Below the pieces are notes generated by a model that was not told the origin of the DNA, searched no databases, and worked only from the letters and a program-made list of their open reading frames with translations. A stretch of 64,000 nucleotides of DNA from Lytechinus variegatus. Its lineage: Eukaryota; Echinodermata; Echinoidea; Temnopleuroida; Toxopneustidae. This document shows positions 10,137-21,779 of this stretch, in pieces. A program made the translations under genes and the position numbers. Position 1 is the stretch's first letter. Each line of letters opens with the position of its first letter. The stretch lies in assembly GCF_018143015.1 (NCBI RefSeq), contig NC_054744.1, positions 310,001-374,000 on the forward strand, in the 5' to 3' direction.

Positions 10137-11947
10137 CAGTGCGTCCCAAAAAAAACTATACACTTTTGAAATGGCTGCCAAATAAAAAATGTAGCACTTT
10201 GGGGGAAAAGACTTATAGATATGGAAAGCCAATAAAGTCAACTTTCAAATGACACCAAAAAGTTGGAAAATTATTCATGCTTGAGCGAGCACTGCCCACT
10301 GAAACAGAGGGTATGCAAATAAGGGTGGGCTGGAATTAGCCTTCCAATTTCTTTCAGATGTTTTGTTTGGTACTTGCAAAGTTGAAGGTTATTTGGTGAG
10401 TTAAAGATCAGATGTTATCAGTTTGTTGTTTGTGAAAATTTCATACGTTATTAAATTGAAATTTAATGCATGAGTGATCATGAATTGCAATTTTTAGTGC
10501 AGCTTTATCATGTGGATCATGTGGATCTTAACAATGTGTTCATGACAGTCAGGAGAAGAGGGGGTAATATGACTTAGGTAGGTGAAGTAAGTTGATGGGC
10601 TTAAGGTCAACAGAACATTTAGCAACCCCTCCCTCCATCTCACCCCCTCCCCCCACTTCTCTCCTCCTGGGAGACTAAGCTTGGCTAGGCTGGGCAGGAA
10701 TTAGCCATACAGTTTTTTGAGAGGTTAGTCCTTTGGAACTTACAAAGCTAAGGGTGTTCTGCTATTCATGAGTGAGATAAGTTTTGGTTTTAATAGGCAA
10801 ATTTCATGAATTACTCAATTGAAATGTACTGCATGAGTGAACAGGAATGCAATTTTAGTGTAGCATATTCATCTTGTGGACATCAGAAGTGTGTTCATGA
10901 GAGTCAGAGTAATGTGATGGTACATGTACCTGTTACAAGCAAGAAGGCGAGGTATGCTAAGACTTGGTTAAAAGGGCATTCCTCTTCTTTTTGTCCTTTT
11001 ACAAATTAAAAGTCATAGGTACCCTCCCCTCTTCACCTCCATTTTCCAGCCCCCCCCCCCCTCTCTCTCTCTGTCTCATCTCCCGGATTGTAGCCTTTTC
11101 AAAACTTAACTGCCAAGTGACCGGTGGCTGATGGTCAGTTTGAATGATTGCCAAAAAAAAATTAATGATTATGATTAATGAAATAATTTATTGGAAAAAA
11201 AATGAATGTTTTATTGATCACATTGCACATTGAATGAGTTAATTTACTGATAAATTGTTGATTGAATGATTGATAGGAAAAAGTTGATGCCCTATTTCAG
11301 AATTAATCATTAAACCAACATTCTGCTCTGGACTTCACACGTACATAAGAATAGCCATCAGTCTCTCAACAGGAGGGGAGGGTGGGAAAGAGGGAGGGGG
11401 CGGGGCTGAATGTTCTGTTGACCCTTATTCCATCAACCTACTTCTCCCACTTAAGCCCTATCTCACCCCCTATTCTCCCGACTGGCCGACTCCCATGAAC
11501 ACATTGCTGAGATCGCCATGATAAAGTTGAAATGCTGCCCCAAAAGATATCCAAATGATAAAGCTGAAATGCTGCTCCAAAAGTGTAATTGTGTTCACTC
11601 ATGCATAAAAGTTCAATTTAATAACTTAAAAAATTTGCTTAAGCTATCAAAACTGATCAAGGTTGATCATTAATTTATCACAACGCCCTTAACTTTGCAA
11701 GTTCGAAATGATTTGCCTCTCAACAACTGAAATAAATTGGAAGGCTAATTCCAGCCCACCCTAATTTTCATACCCTTTGTTTCAGTGGGCAGTGCTCGCT
11801 CAAGCATTAATATTTTTCCAACTTTTTGGTGTCATTTGAAAGTTGACTTCATTGGCTATCCATATATGAGAGTCTTTTTCCCCAAAGAGCTAGATTTTTT
11901 ATTTGGCGGCCATTTCAAAAGTGTATAGTTTTTTTTGGGACGCGCTG
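10137..11947. mobile_element. TA-flanked inverted-repeat (Tc1/mariner-like, non-coding) element
   Basis: Ends CAGTGCGTCCCAAAAAAAAC and the inverse of CAGCGCGTCCCAAAAAAAAC; the inverted arms extend several hundred bases (left to ~10680, right from ~11340). TA flanks both ends, and the paralogous repeat at 14950-14965 shows the empty site GCGCCTATAGTCTC, so TA was duplicated on insertion, as in Tc1/mariner. The core holds a second, diverged direct copy of left-arm text (10680-10920 versus 10322-10560), making it foldback-like. No transposase frame; non-autonomous. Confidence 0.8.
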
Positions 11948-11985
11948 TAGTCTCACTCTGCTATGCACGTGAGACAAAAACAATA

Positions 11986-12729
11986 CTTTAAACAAATTCA
12001 TTGAGGAAATTATCTACATCGTGCTGATTTGATGCCAACTAAATTATATAAATTATCTATCACGATCACCTTCATTTGCCAAAAAAGATGCAAGTAATTG
12101 TTATTTTGGGCAATTTGCATAATTAATCAAAATTCAATAGAAGAAATTATTTTACATATATTAAGAAGAAAAATTACAAAGTGACATGATTACACATCAA
12201 TTGAGCTTTCATTCACCTTTCCATTGATACCTAAATTACTTCAAAGGGCTCAAAAACAAAGAAGTTAAAGCCTGTTGAAGACTTAAAGGGTTCAAAATGG
12301 TCACAAAATGGTCACAAAAATCGGTTTTGTATTCCATTGACTTTACATTAAAGACAGGCAAGTCCAAGAATTTGCACATGTTACGTATGGGACATTTCAT
12401 AGGCTTTAATGACCTGAAAAATATTGTTAAATGACTTTGATTAGATTGAATACCCTCATGATGGTACATGTAGACATCTAGGAGAAGAATAATCATGCAA
12501 AAAGTGGTGACATATGACCGTGTGGGCTTGCGTGCTTGATTGACCTTTTAGAGAGAAAGGATGTGTTGTTACATATGGGACACAGAAGAGAGACAATTTT
12601 TAAAACATTTTTTTCATGTTGAGAATTCTCTGAAAGTATATCATTTGCAGGCCTTCATTTTTGAGGAGCGCGATTGTGCCGGCGCTCCTACCGCGCTCCT
12701 AAAAAAAAGGAGAGCAAAAAATCGCGCTC
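11986..12729. other. AT-rich, no gene; GTTACGTATGGGACA words
   Basis: No supported gene. Words close to GTTACGTATGGGACA appear at 12377 and 12568. At 12660-12740 AGGAGCGCGA and TCGCGCTCCT words form short hairpins ahead of the large palindrome. Confidence 0.5.
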
Positions 12730-13132
12730 CTAAAAAAAAAAATTGAAAAAATTTCACATTTTACATCTTTAAATCCATGAAATGGCCTTCTTTTTTCCAT
12801 AATTCCTTGAAATTACTTTGATTTAGTTGAAAACTATCAGAAAAATGAAGAATATTCATCTCTTTCCCGACTCTGATTTTAATTCAAACTCGGTAAATAT
12901 TGCAGTCCCATGTAGTCCCATATGTAGATTTTCATGGCAACACCATGGAAGTCTACATGTGGGACTACAATATTTACCGACGTAAGTTCAAATCAGAGTC
13001 GGGGAAGAGGTGAATATTCTTCATTTTTCTGATTGTTTTCAACTATATCAAAGTAATTTCAAGGAATTATGGAAAAAAGAAGGCCATTTCATGGATTTAA
13101 AGATGTAAAATGTGAAATTTTAGCAATTTTTT
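12730..13132. repeat. Long near-perfect palindrome (~185 bp arms)
   Basis: From both sides the text mirrors itself: TTTCACATTTTACATCTTTA (12752) against TAAAGATGTAAAATGTGAAA (13099), AATGGCCTTCTTTTTTCCAT against its inverse, GTCGGGAAGAG words, down to CATGTAG around a centre near 12938 (CATGG-CAACA-CCATG). A transcript would fold into a ~190 bp hairpin. It may be a MITE. Nothing protein-coding. Confidence 0.85.
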
Positions 13133-14075
13133 TTCCATTTTTTTTCTTCATTTTTTTCATTTTATTTAATTTATTTTTTTTTAGCAGGAGTGCGTACGAC
13201 TTCTTGTAAACGTATTGACGTGACCCAGGCCTAGTTTCACCACAGATTAATTAATAGCTAACACAGCTATTGCATATATACAATGTTAAGAAAAATCTAC
13301 AATTTATCATACATGTATTGTAATGAATTGATTTGAGCTCCTCACGGAGAGTGATTCTGAGGAGCTCAATTACATGTACTCAAAAAAAATAAAGAGAGCG
13401 ATTTATTGAGCTCCATGAAATTATAAACGTGTAGGCCTGATTTGACAACTTGTAACTAAGTGTGATAGAAGTCGCAATATACTCTAGTATATCTACATGT
13501 CACAAACCAAAACACTCTAATTAAACAAATTAATGACATGTTACGTATGGGACATTTTGTCTCCATAGAGAACGTACACAATTTTCCCCATAACTTCAAA
13601 AATTGAAATAATTTAAAATATGGAAATAACAAAAAGTTTTTTTTTCCTTTAAAATGTTCTATTGAGACATATTTCATAAGACTGAAAAAGAAATTACATG
13701 TAGCCATTACAACAATTTTTTTCTTGTTTTTTCATGGTTTCATTAATTTCTTATGTATTCTAGTGTTTTTTTATATTTTAAAAATTGTTCAATTTTCACA
13801 ATATTTCTGCTTCGATAGTTTTCATTAATCAGAATTTGTGACAAATCAGGCTTTAAAACTAAAGAAAAGGTGTTTAGAGAACTCTGGAAATTTGTTTTTC
13901 TCCATTCACTTTGTACACAAATCTCCCCATTGACATTGTGTGTAAATGTCCCATACATGTACGTCACAACTTTTTAATTAACTTTTAACTAAAAAGTAAA
14001 CTATATTTTTCAAACTTAATAGAGAACTTCCCAGAGATGCAAAAATACAAGTATAGTATTGTGAAAAATAACTTA
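13133..14075. other. AT-rich, no gene; further GTTACGTATGGGACA words
   Basis: The word recurs at 13538 and, inverted, near 13945. GAGCTCC words near 13336 and 13405 are mutually inverted. Short reading frames here are AT-rich shadows. Confidence 0.5.
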
Positions 14076-14990
14076 AACAAGTGGAATGCCTCTGGCCCTC
14101 TCACCTGCATTGCGCAGTTCAATATAGCAGCAGTGCTGACTTTGAAAACTACTCTAACTCGCACAAGATGTTCAGTGATACATGGTTACTCTTATGTCCA
14201 CTTTTTATGAACTAGACCAATAAACTTACAGAGATATGATGGTTATTCAACAAAAAACCCCAACATGGCCAAAGTTCATTGACCTTACATGACCTTTGAC
14301 CTTGATCATGTGACCTGAAACTCGCACAGGATGTTCAGTGGTACTTGATTACTCTTATAAATGTACAAGTTTCATGAATCAGATCCATAAACTTTCAAAG
14401 TTATGATGGTAATTCAACAAATACACCTAATTCGGCCAAAGTTCATTGACCTTTGACCTTGGTCATTTGACCTGAAATGTGCACAGGATGTTCAGTGATA
14501 ATTGATTACTCTAATGTCCAAGTTTAACGAACTAGACCAATAAACTTTCAAAGTTATGATGGTAATTCAACAGATACCCCTGATTTGGCCAAAGTTCATT
14601 GACCCTAAATGACCTTTGACCTTAATCATGAGACCTGAAACTTGCACAAAATGTTCAGTGATGCTTGATTACTATTATGTCTAAGTTTCATGAATCAGAT
14701 CCATAAACTTTCAAAGTTATGATGGGAATTCAACAGATACCCCCAATTCGGCCAAAGTTCATTGACCCTAAATGACCTTTGACCTTGGTCATGTGACATG
14801 AAACTCATGCAGGATGTTCAGTGATACTTGATTAACCTTATGGCCAAGTGTCATGAACTAGGTCCATATACTTTCTAAGTTATGATGTCATTTCAAAAAC
14901 TTAACCTCAGGTTAAGATTTGATGTTGACGCCGCCGCCGCCACCGGAAAAGCGGCGCCTATAGTCTCACTCTGCTATGCAGGTGAGACAA
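14076..14990 (+). repeat. DR1-bearing repeat family, copy 3 (uninterrupted)
   Basis: Starts ACAAGTGGAATGCCTCTGGC and ends GCGGCGCCTATAGTCTCACT CTGCTATGCAGGTGAGAC. TGACCTTTGACC stands at 14290, 14447, 14610 and 14773, spacing 157, 163, 163. It lacks the insertions seen in copies 1 and 2 and therefore serves as their empty-site reference. Confidence 0.85.
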
Positions 14991-16011
14991 AAACATCCTA
15001 AAAATGTTACGTATGGGACATTCCGTCCTTGGAGAAGACCTTATTTGCATATATATACCTAATTTGCATATATATAATTAGATGACACCACTTTTTCCCC
15101 ATACACGTATATAAGATGTTAGGGGGTCCATGTCCCACCTATAATTAAATCTCACAAGCTATTTTATATTTTTTATGAGTTTTTTATAATTGTCCTATAC
15201 GTAACACCCATTTTACCAATTATACATACTAGGTGCCCCAAATTAGCATAAATATGCATATCAATTTTTTCTTAATGAAATTTTAAAATTCAACATTTAG
15301 GCTTTCTTACCCCACCAAGGACAAGTCCACTCCAACAAAAAGTTGATTTGAATAAAAAGAGAAAAATCCAACAAGCATAACACTGAAAATTTCATCAAAA
15401 TCGGATGTAAAATAAGAAAGTTATGACATTTTAAAGTTTTGCTTAATTTCACAAAACAGTTATATGGACATCCTGGCTGGTATGCAAATGAGGAGACTAT
15501 GACGTCATCTACTCACTACCGGTATTTCTTTTGTGTTTCATATGAAATATGAAATATTCTAATTTTCTCCTCCTTGTCAAGTGATACAACAATTAATTCC
15601 TCCCTGAACATGTGGAATGAGCTTTGTTTAATACTATATGATTCAGTCAAGTGGGTCCTTATTGGGGCAGTTCCATGGTTACGGAGTGACATTCAGAAAC
15701 AACTTTTTTGCATTCAAACAAAGATATCACCCATATTTGAATAATTATTTGCAAAGAAATGGTACCTGACAGTAGTTAATGCAACCCACTTTTCAAAATA
15801 ACAAAATTCATTATTTTGATCCACTGAATTAATGAGATATGAATATTCATAATCATGATTACGGAGCGACGCAAAATGGACATGCGTAATTGAGAAAACA
15901 TATTGCTCAAACTCTGTGAGTTTTCAGTTGCTATCAAAATTGATTGGATTCTATGTTGTTCTAACTACATTACATTAAAAAATTGGTGAATTATTTCATT
16001 AATTACAATTT
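14991..16011. other. MITE end (15313-15420) and AT-rich flanks, no gene
   Basis: GTTACGTATGGGACA occurs at 15004 and inverted near 15191. At 15313 the GGACAAGTCC-family terminus begins (partner of 5677-5776) and continues through ACTGAAAATTTCATCAAAAT. No opposite terminus is clear. A GACGTCATCTACTC word is at 15500. No coding region. Confidence 0.55.
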
Positions 16012-16225
16012 AAAGAGAAATTCCAGTAGTTGCAGTAAACACTGATTTCATGAGAAAGTCTGTAAAACAAGGCTTAATTGTCAGTATATCACCGAGGATC
16101 TAGATCTGGTACAGTTACAATAACTGAACTTTGTGAAATCTTGAATTCTACGCTGAAAAATGTTTACACCGAAGATCCCCAACACAGATAAGCGCATGTG
16201 GGACAATGTATAATTATTGCTTAGA
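16012..16225 (+). repeat. ~200 bp interspersed repeat, copy 2
   Basis: Inverse of 3587-3790 with about 85 percent identity by eye. Reading frames through it do not match between the copies, which argues against coding. Confidence 0.65.
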
Positions 16226-17208
16226 GCGTCGGGCCCAAACAATCCATAAAAATCTTCCTTGTCCAGTAACATCCAATCCTGCTGACAACGCCAAATGAAA
16301 GGGGTAGAATACCTGAACAAGAACCAGACTTCAGACAGGATACTGGATAGTTTTACTTTTAGAGTCACACAATAACATTAAAAAAGGCTTTATTCTACAG
16401 ATAACTCATAACCAAGACCATAGCTTTAGCAGCTTTCCCAAAAGTCGCACTCCCCTCCATTACATGTATCAAGCAGTCCTCAGTAATATGAAAGCTTCTA
16501 GTGCAAACAATAGGATGGGGGGTCGGGTGTCCGGACACTTTATCTTTTTGAAGCCTTCTTTTTTGTCTGTGGATTACACTAAAAATATGAATTCATTACT
16601 TGTAATCATTTTCTATTTTGTTCTTTATAATATTTCCTAACATATTGTACTAAAAAATGATGAAACTTCGCTTGTAAAATTTTCCAAATGACATTCTAAA
16701 ATTGATCGTCCGGACACACAACCCGTCCGGATACACAACAACTGGGTATACTGTGTATGTCTGTAAACCCTTACAGTACTATAGTCGCGAAGTTTAGCAT
16801 TAACATAACAACACTGCTTGCAATTTTAATCCTTAATCTAATTGAGATGAGATGAACAGAATTAACAATAACGTTACACGGCACGACCTTCCATATCAAA
16901 TTATTAAACAAGAAATCCATAAGTTCTGGGAGAACAGTTAATTCGAAGAGTAAACATGGTAAAACCATGGGAAAAAATTGTCAGAATTTACCTGAATGTG
17001 TTTCGAAAACACACACCGATGTCCTCTTCGATCGTTCTAATATCCACGGGCCGCGCCGCGCCCCGGCCGGCCAGCTGGCGCTTGCGTCACGTCAGATCAG
17101 CGGGCCGGGCCGGCCTCGAATATTTTTTCCGTACATGGAAACGCTATGATCATGAATTATTCATAATTGAGCTAAAAATATGAAGTGCGCAGGCGCATGG
17201 AGAAACGG
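16226..17208. other. Mostly featureless DNA with inverted CCGGACAC words
   Basis: GTGTCCGGACAC-type words at 16528-16540 and 16712-16735 bracket about 200 bp and may be termini of a small element. No supported gene. Confidence 0.45.
17030..17125. promoter_or_regulatory. Small CpG-dense island with CRE-like site
   Basis: About 90 bp of very GC- and CpG-rich sequence (GGGCCGCGCCGCGCCCCGGC, later GGGCCGGGCCGGCC) in an otherwise AT-rich area, with TGCGTCACGTCA resembling a CRE/ATF site. It could be a promoter-proximal island of an unseen gene or a transposon leader. No exon is recognisable beside it. Confidence 0.25.
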
Positions 17209-17389
17209 ATTTAGTCTAGTAGATAGGGGGCTTTATTCAGAATTTTTGGTGGGGAAGGTTTGACAAGCTTATCCGGGGTAAAATTGTGCGCTGATTCCAA
17301 AAATGTCACTCTTACAGACCGTACTCACGCCATTTTGGCCAATTTGACCAAAAATGACCATTTTGACCACTCTTTTCAAGAAACATCGG

Positions 17390-18572
17390 AATTATCAACA
17401 AACTCAAATATTTTCTCCCATCTCACACTTTACTTACACTGTATCATACATTAATATTACCATACATTAATTATGGCATTTTGGCATGGGGTTGTGCGAC
17501 CCAAACACAATTACAAAGAATACTGTTGCTGCAGAAGAAGGCTCTTAGAATAATTTTTCAAACCCAATTCAGATCACACACAGATATACTATTCTTCCAA
17601 AATAATATTCTTAAAGTGAGCGATTTATATATTTTCCAACTCGCCCAATTTATGTATAAACTAAACAATGATGATCTCCCAACAATTTTTTCAAATATGT
17701 TCTGTAAAAACTCCTCTATACACGATTACCCAACGAGACAACGTAACTGTTATCACCTACCCCCTACCCGTACTATATTAGCGAAAAACTCTTTTATCTT
17801 TTTTGGACCTGTGTGTTGGAATTCACTGCCCAACGACTTTAAAAAATCTACAAACCTTAATATTTTCAAACGCAAACTTCAAAAGATGCTCATTTGTCAA
17901 TACTCCACACCAACAAGTCAAGCTAACACATAACCTAAAACTACATAATAACTTAATCTTTAACTACCAATACATTTGTCAAACATTACTTATAATAAAT
18001 AACACTACAATATGATACAATACATTACGACCTGTGCACCTGCCATGTTTCCTCTCTTCATTTGCACTTTTTATTTGCACCTCTCTTATTTCCCTCTTTC
18101 TTTTCTTTGCCACTTTATCCTCCCTGTTATAATTTTATAAGTACTTTTTTGCGTGTGTGTTACCACTGTAATTATTATTATTTGAACTACTTTCTCTTAT
18201 TTTTTGTCGCTTATTCGTTTTATTTTTACATTTTGTGGATAACTTGTTTTAAGTTTGTCTTCTGCGTCCGTCTCGATTTTTGTATATAGTTGTATATATA
18301 CATGTAGTTTGTTTATAATTAGCATTGAAATTAAGTTTAGGGGCTTGCCTTCTTTACAAGTTTTTGCTTTTCTTGGCAAGTCCCTCCGTTCATTTCTTGT
18401 TTCTTTTCATTGATAAAATTACTGCAACAAATTGTAGTTTTGATTAATTTATATTCAACATTTGTTACGAAATGTCATTGCTTTGCCTACAATATCTATT
18501 ATATTGAATATGCATTGTTACTTTGATTGTATTTTGAAAAATTGTTGAACGGAAATAAATAAATCTAAATCT
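17390..18572 (+). pseudogene. CR1-like LINE, RT C-terminus and 3' UTR
   Basis: The frame at 17481-17933 (150 residues) has the C-terminal pattern of CR1/Rex-like reverse transcriptases: AWGCATQTQLQRILLLQKKA then LRIIF, later IHDYPTRQR, GPVCWNSLPNDFKKS and NIFKRKLQKML. Upstream bases to about 17390 still read as ITLYSLIHPYI-like text after indels. About 640 bp of 3' UTR follows and ends in AAATAAATAAATCTAAATC. It is 5'-truncated and inserted in the 17209-19870 element. Confidence 0.8.
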
Positions 18573-18854
18573 TTGGAAAATGGTCCCTTAACAGACTGCT
18601 TTTGTAGCCACATCCAATTAAAAGGGTCTATCTTAAGTAAAAATGCACCCAGATTCCAGATAAAGTAGTTTCATTTGCCAAATCACAATAGCAGTGGTCA
18701 TTTTGGCCATGATTTTGCCAAAAATTACAATTTTCATGATTTTTTTGTCCGAAATGTTTTACAAATAGAGCTACGACTGGATGTTTTTAGAAATCCACAT
18801 ATTTTCAAAATGTGCGCTGGATCATAAACATCAACCTCATGTAATTTATTTCGT

Positions 18855-19620
18855 CAGTTTTGACCTATGAGGGTCATTTTGGGTATTTTAGACATAACTG
18901 ACCATTCGCGCAGTTTGCATTATTAACTGTTCAAATAGGCAGGAAATTGAGGTATTCAGCATGTTTTATCTTCTTCCCTTATAAAATAAGAATACATTCA
19001 AATGTCTTTCTTGGGTAGAATTTTATGCTGATTCCAAATATATCAGTCTTAATGACTCTATTTAACAGCTCAAGATCATTTTGGCCACTTATGGCCCTTA
19101 AAATGACCAATGCCATCAGTTCAATTTATCCAAAAATACTTTGAATGTTACCAGAATCGATACAAGGCCATACTGTGACACCTAACATTGGTGTATTAAT
19201 CCTTTAAATTGAACATTTCAAAAGTATTTAGACTTCATGCAATTTATTCCATCAGTTTTGACCTAAGAGGGTCATTTGGCGTTTTTTAGACATAACAGAC
19301 CATTCACGCAGTTTTGCATATACATGTAATAAACTGCACATAGACAGGAATTTGAGGTCTTTAGTGTGTTTTATCTTCTTCCCATATAAAATGGAAATGC
19401 ATTCAAAAATCCATCTTATGTAAAATGCGATGCTAATTCCAAATATGTCAGTCTTAATGACCCCATTTAACAGCTTAAGGTCATTTTGGCCACTTATGGC
19501 CCTCAAAATGGTCAATAAATTCAGCTAAATTTATTCAAAAATACTTCGAATGTTACCAGAATCGTAACAAGGGTGTGCTGTGACACCAACACTGGTGAAT
19601 GAATCCTTAAAATTGAGCAC
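18855..19620 (+). repeat. 397 bp tandem repeat inside the inverted-repeat element
   Basis: TCAGTTTTGACCTATGAGGG at 18855 and TCAGTTTTGACCTAAGAGGG at 19252 start two similar units sharing TTTTATCTTCTTCCC, GCTGATTCCAAATATGTCAG-like text and CATTTTGGCCACTTATGGCC. Part of a third, diverged unit precedes them. Confidence 0.75.
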
Positions 19621-19870
19621 CTCCAAAGAAGACTACCTTGGTCATTTTGACCACCTTGACCCCCGGCCAGCCCTGCTCATTGTGTATGCTAATTAAGGTT
19701 ATATCGAACATGGTGAGGATGTTAAATGGGGAAAGTTTGAAAGCTTCTTTGTGGAAATCAATGAAATGTGTGACATTTTTGGAATCAGCGCACAATTTTA
19801 CCCCGGATAATCGTGTCAAACCTTCCCCACCAAAAATTCTGAATAAAGCCCCCTATCTCCTAGACTAAAT

Positions 19871-20589
19871 GGACACGAGCACACTCTTGTACATATAATA
19901 TTATAGATGAATGGTCTCCATCCCAATCTCCCCGCTTTCTGAAGTTTCGATTTCTCTCTTCCCCTCTCTCTATTGCAATCTCTCTCTCGCCAGTGGCGTA
20001 GCTAGGATTTTTCCTGGGGGTGGGCACTGGGGGTCCTTGCCTTTTTAGGGGGGCACAATTTTTCCGGTGTGTGTGTATGTGTCACAAGGGCGGATCCGAC
20101 TTTCGCCAATAGGGGACGGAGCCCGAAATTATCTTCACCTATATTTTCCCTGATCAGTCGCTTCTTAGTTTTATTCTTATAAAACAACATGAACATGAAA
20201 TAATCTCATAAGCCTTATAAAAAGTGCGAGCGCGAAGCGCTAACATTTTTTTTTTACTTTCATGTATTTTGTCCTTAAAATTTAATATTCTGGGCAATGT
20301 TATCTGTGATCCTGAACAAGATTCGTATGTAACTAGATGGTTAATGCGAGTGCGAAGCGCGAGCATTTTTTTTTTACATTCCGACCTAAAAAAAAACTGT
20401 CATTCTGATCACTTTTTGTATTGATAAATGGGATAGGCTCATAGGCATGTAACTAAAGAATTGATGCGAGAGGAAGAAAATTGAGATTTTAGACCTAAAA
20501 GCGGGACACTATTCATATTTTGTAAATCATGAATAGGATATAGTTAATTGGGTATCATTTATAATGGGATCGTGAAGCGTGAGCAGACA
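19871..20589. repeat. GCGAAGCG-word repeat and CAGTGGCG-type element fragments
   Basis: Contains GCCAGTGGCGTAGCTAGGAT at 19990 and TGCGAGCGCGAAGCGCTAAC (20223), TGCGAGTGCGAAGCGCGAGC (20344) and later diverged forms, each followed by ~100 bp of similar text (CATTTT... then CCTGAACA or GACCTAAA). No gene. Confidence 0.55.
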
Positions 20590-21560
20590 ATTATTTCAAT
20601 TCAATTCAATTTTCAATTAAAAAATGGTCTTTATTGATAATCAAACATGTTAATAATCATACATGAAAAAACAGCAAGAGCTGGAAAAATCATGTTTACA
20701 AGTTGGTGTTGGCACATAGTAAAAACCATAGTAAATTACATTTAAAAAGGCTTTACATTCAAAAGTTAATACAATTTAAATAAGCATAAAAGGCAATCAA
20801 TGAATGAATTATTGTAATACGATAATGGCAGACTTGAAGGAGAGGAGACTGACACTTATTTAAATGACAAAAATAATTGTATGGTGGGGTGGGTATGACA
20901 ATTTTGCATTGCCTATCCTAGTCGACACATTCATCTTTTGTTGAGTATGTCAACCAAAAAAGGCAATGGACTGTTTTTAAATCTTGTTGTTCTAATTGGA
21001 AATTGTTGATAGTTATTTGTACGACGAAGAGATATGTTTGTATGTTTATTCTGAGGTAGCCATGTCTTACACAAAGGATGGGTTGAAAGTGATTTTGCAT
21101 TTTTTTTTACTCAGTGTCAGTATTCTCTCCTTGGTAAATTACTTACCTGACATGCATTTGTGTATTTGATGTAATTATGTCCTAAGATAATTTTACATAG
21201 TCTCCGTTGTATTATTTCAATAGTATTATTTTGTTTTGCTGTAAGACTGCTATGGAAAACTGGAGCACAATATTCTAAAATTGGTCGTATATAACCCATA
21301 TATATTGTCACTAAATTCTTCGAAGGCAAATTGAACTTTTTCAGTTTCCTTAACATAGGCCTACACAATTTTTATTGCACCTTTTGACCAAGTCATTGAC
21401 ATGTAAATTCCATTTCAAATCAGATTGTATAATAACTCTGAGAATTTTGATACTTTCTACATTACATATTAAGGCAGAGTTATTAATGGCAAGAACCTCA
21501 GGAGTGATGGGTTTTTCATAAAAGTAATGTGTAAGGTAAAACACTTAGAGGGATTGGGTG
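20590..21560 (-). pseudogene. LINE, RT C-terminal region and 3' UTR
   Basis: Minus-strand frames at 21544-21350 and 21368-21117 together read ESIKILRVIIQSDLKWNLHV, NDLVKRCNK, then LRKLKKFNLPSKNLVTIYMG, YIRPILEYCAPVFHSSLTAK and IIQRRLCKIILGHNYIKYTN: the thumb and C-terminus of a Jockey/CR1-like RT, with one frameshift near 21360. The 3' UTR ends in (TTGAA)n-like text at 20596-20620. Dead, 5'-truncated. Confidence 0.8.
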
Positions 21561-21602
21561 ACATATTATTTGAGCATTGCACTGAATAAAGGGTTACAGC
21601 CC

Positions 21603-21680
21603 GATAGACCGCGCGTCCGATAGACAGCGGGTCCGATAGTCCGCGGGTCCGATAGACCGCGGGTCCGATAGTCCGCGATG
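21603..21680 (+). repeat. 16 bp tandem repeat, five units
   Basis: Units close to GATAGWCCGCGGGTCC, head to tail, GC-rich in an AT-rich setting. The last unit is truncated. Confidence 0.85.
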
Positions 21681-21779
21681 TGTGTAAAATTATGATCAGG
21701 GTAATACTGAGATCCAATGTCATCAAGAGGTCAAAAGGTCAATGATACGAGTCCATGGGGTTCTATAACGATGACCCAA

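Larger units (their letters stand above)
17209..19870. mobile_element. Inverted-repeat element with ~90 bp ends, LINE inserted
   Basis: Left end ATTTAGTCTAGTAGATAGGG and the inverse of the right end (TAGGAGATAGGGGGCTTTAT) run in parallel through TGGTGGGGAAGGTTTGACA and GTAAAATTGTGCGCTGATTC. The interior has a 397 bp tandem repeat (18855-19620). A LINE fragment occupies 17390-18572. No transposase. Confidence 0.7.
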
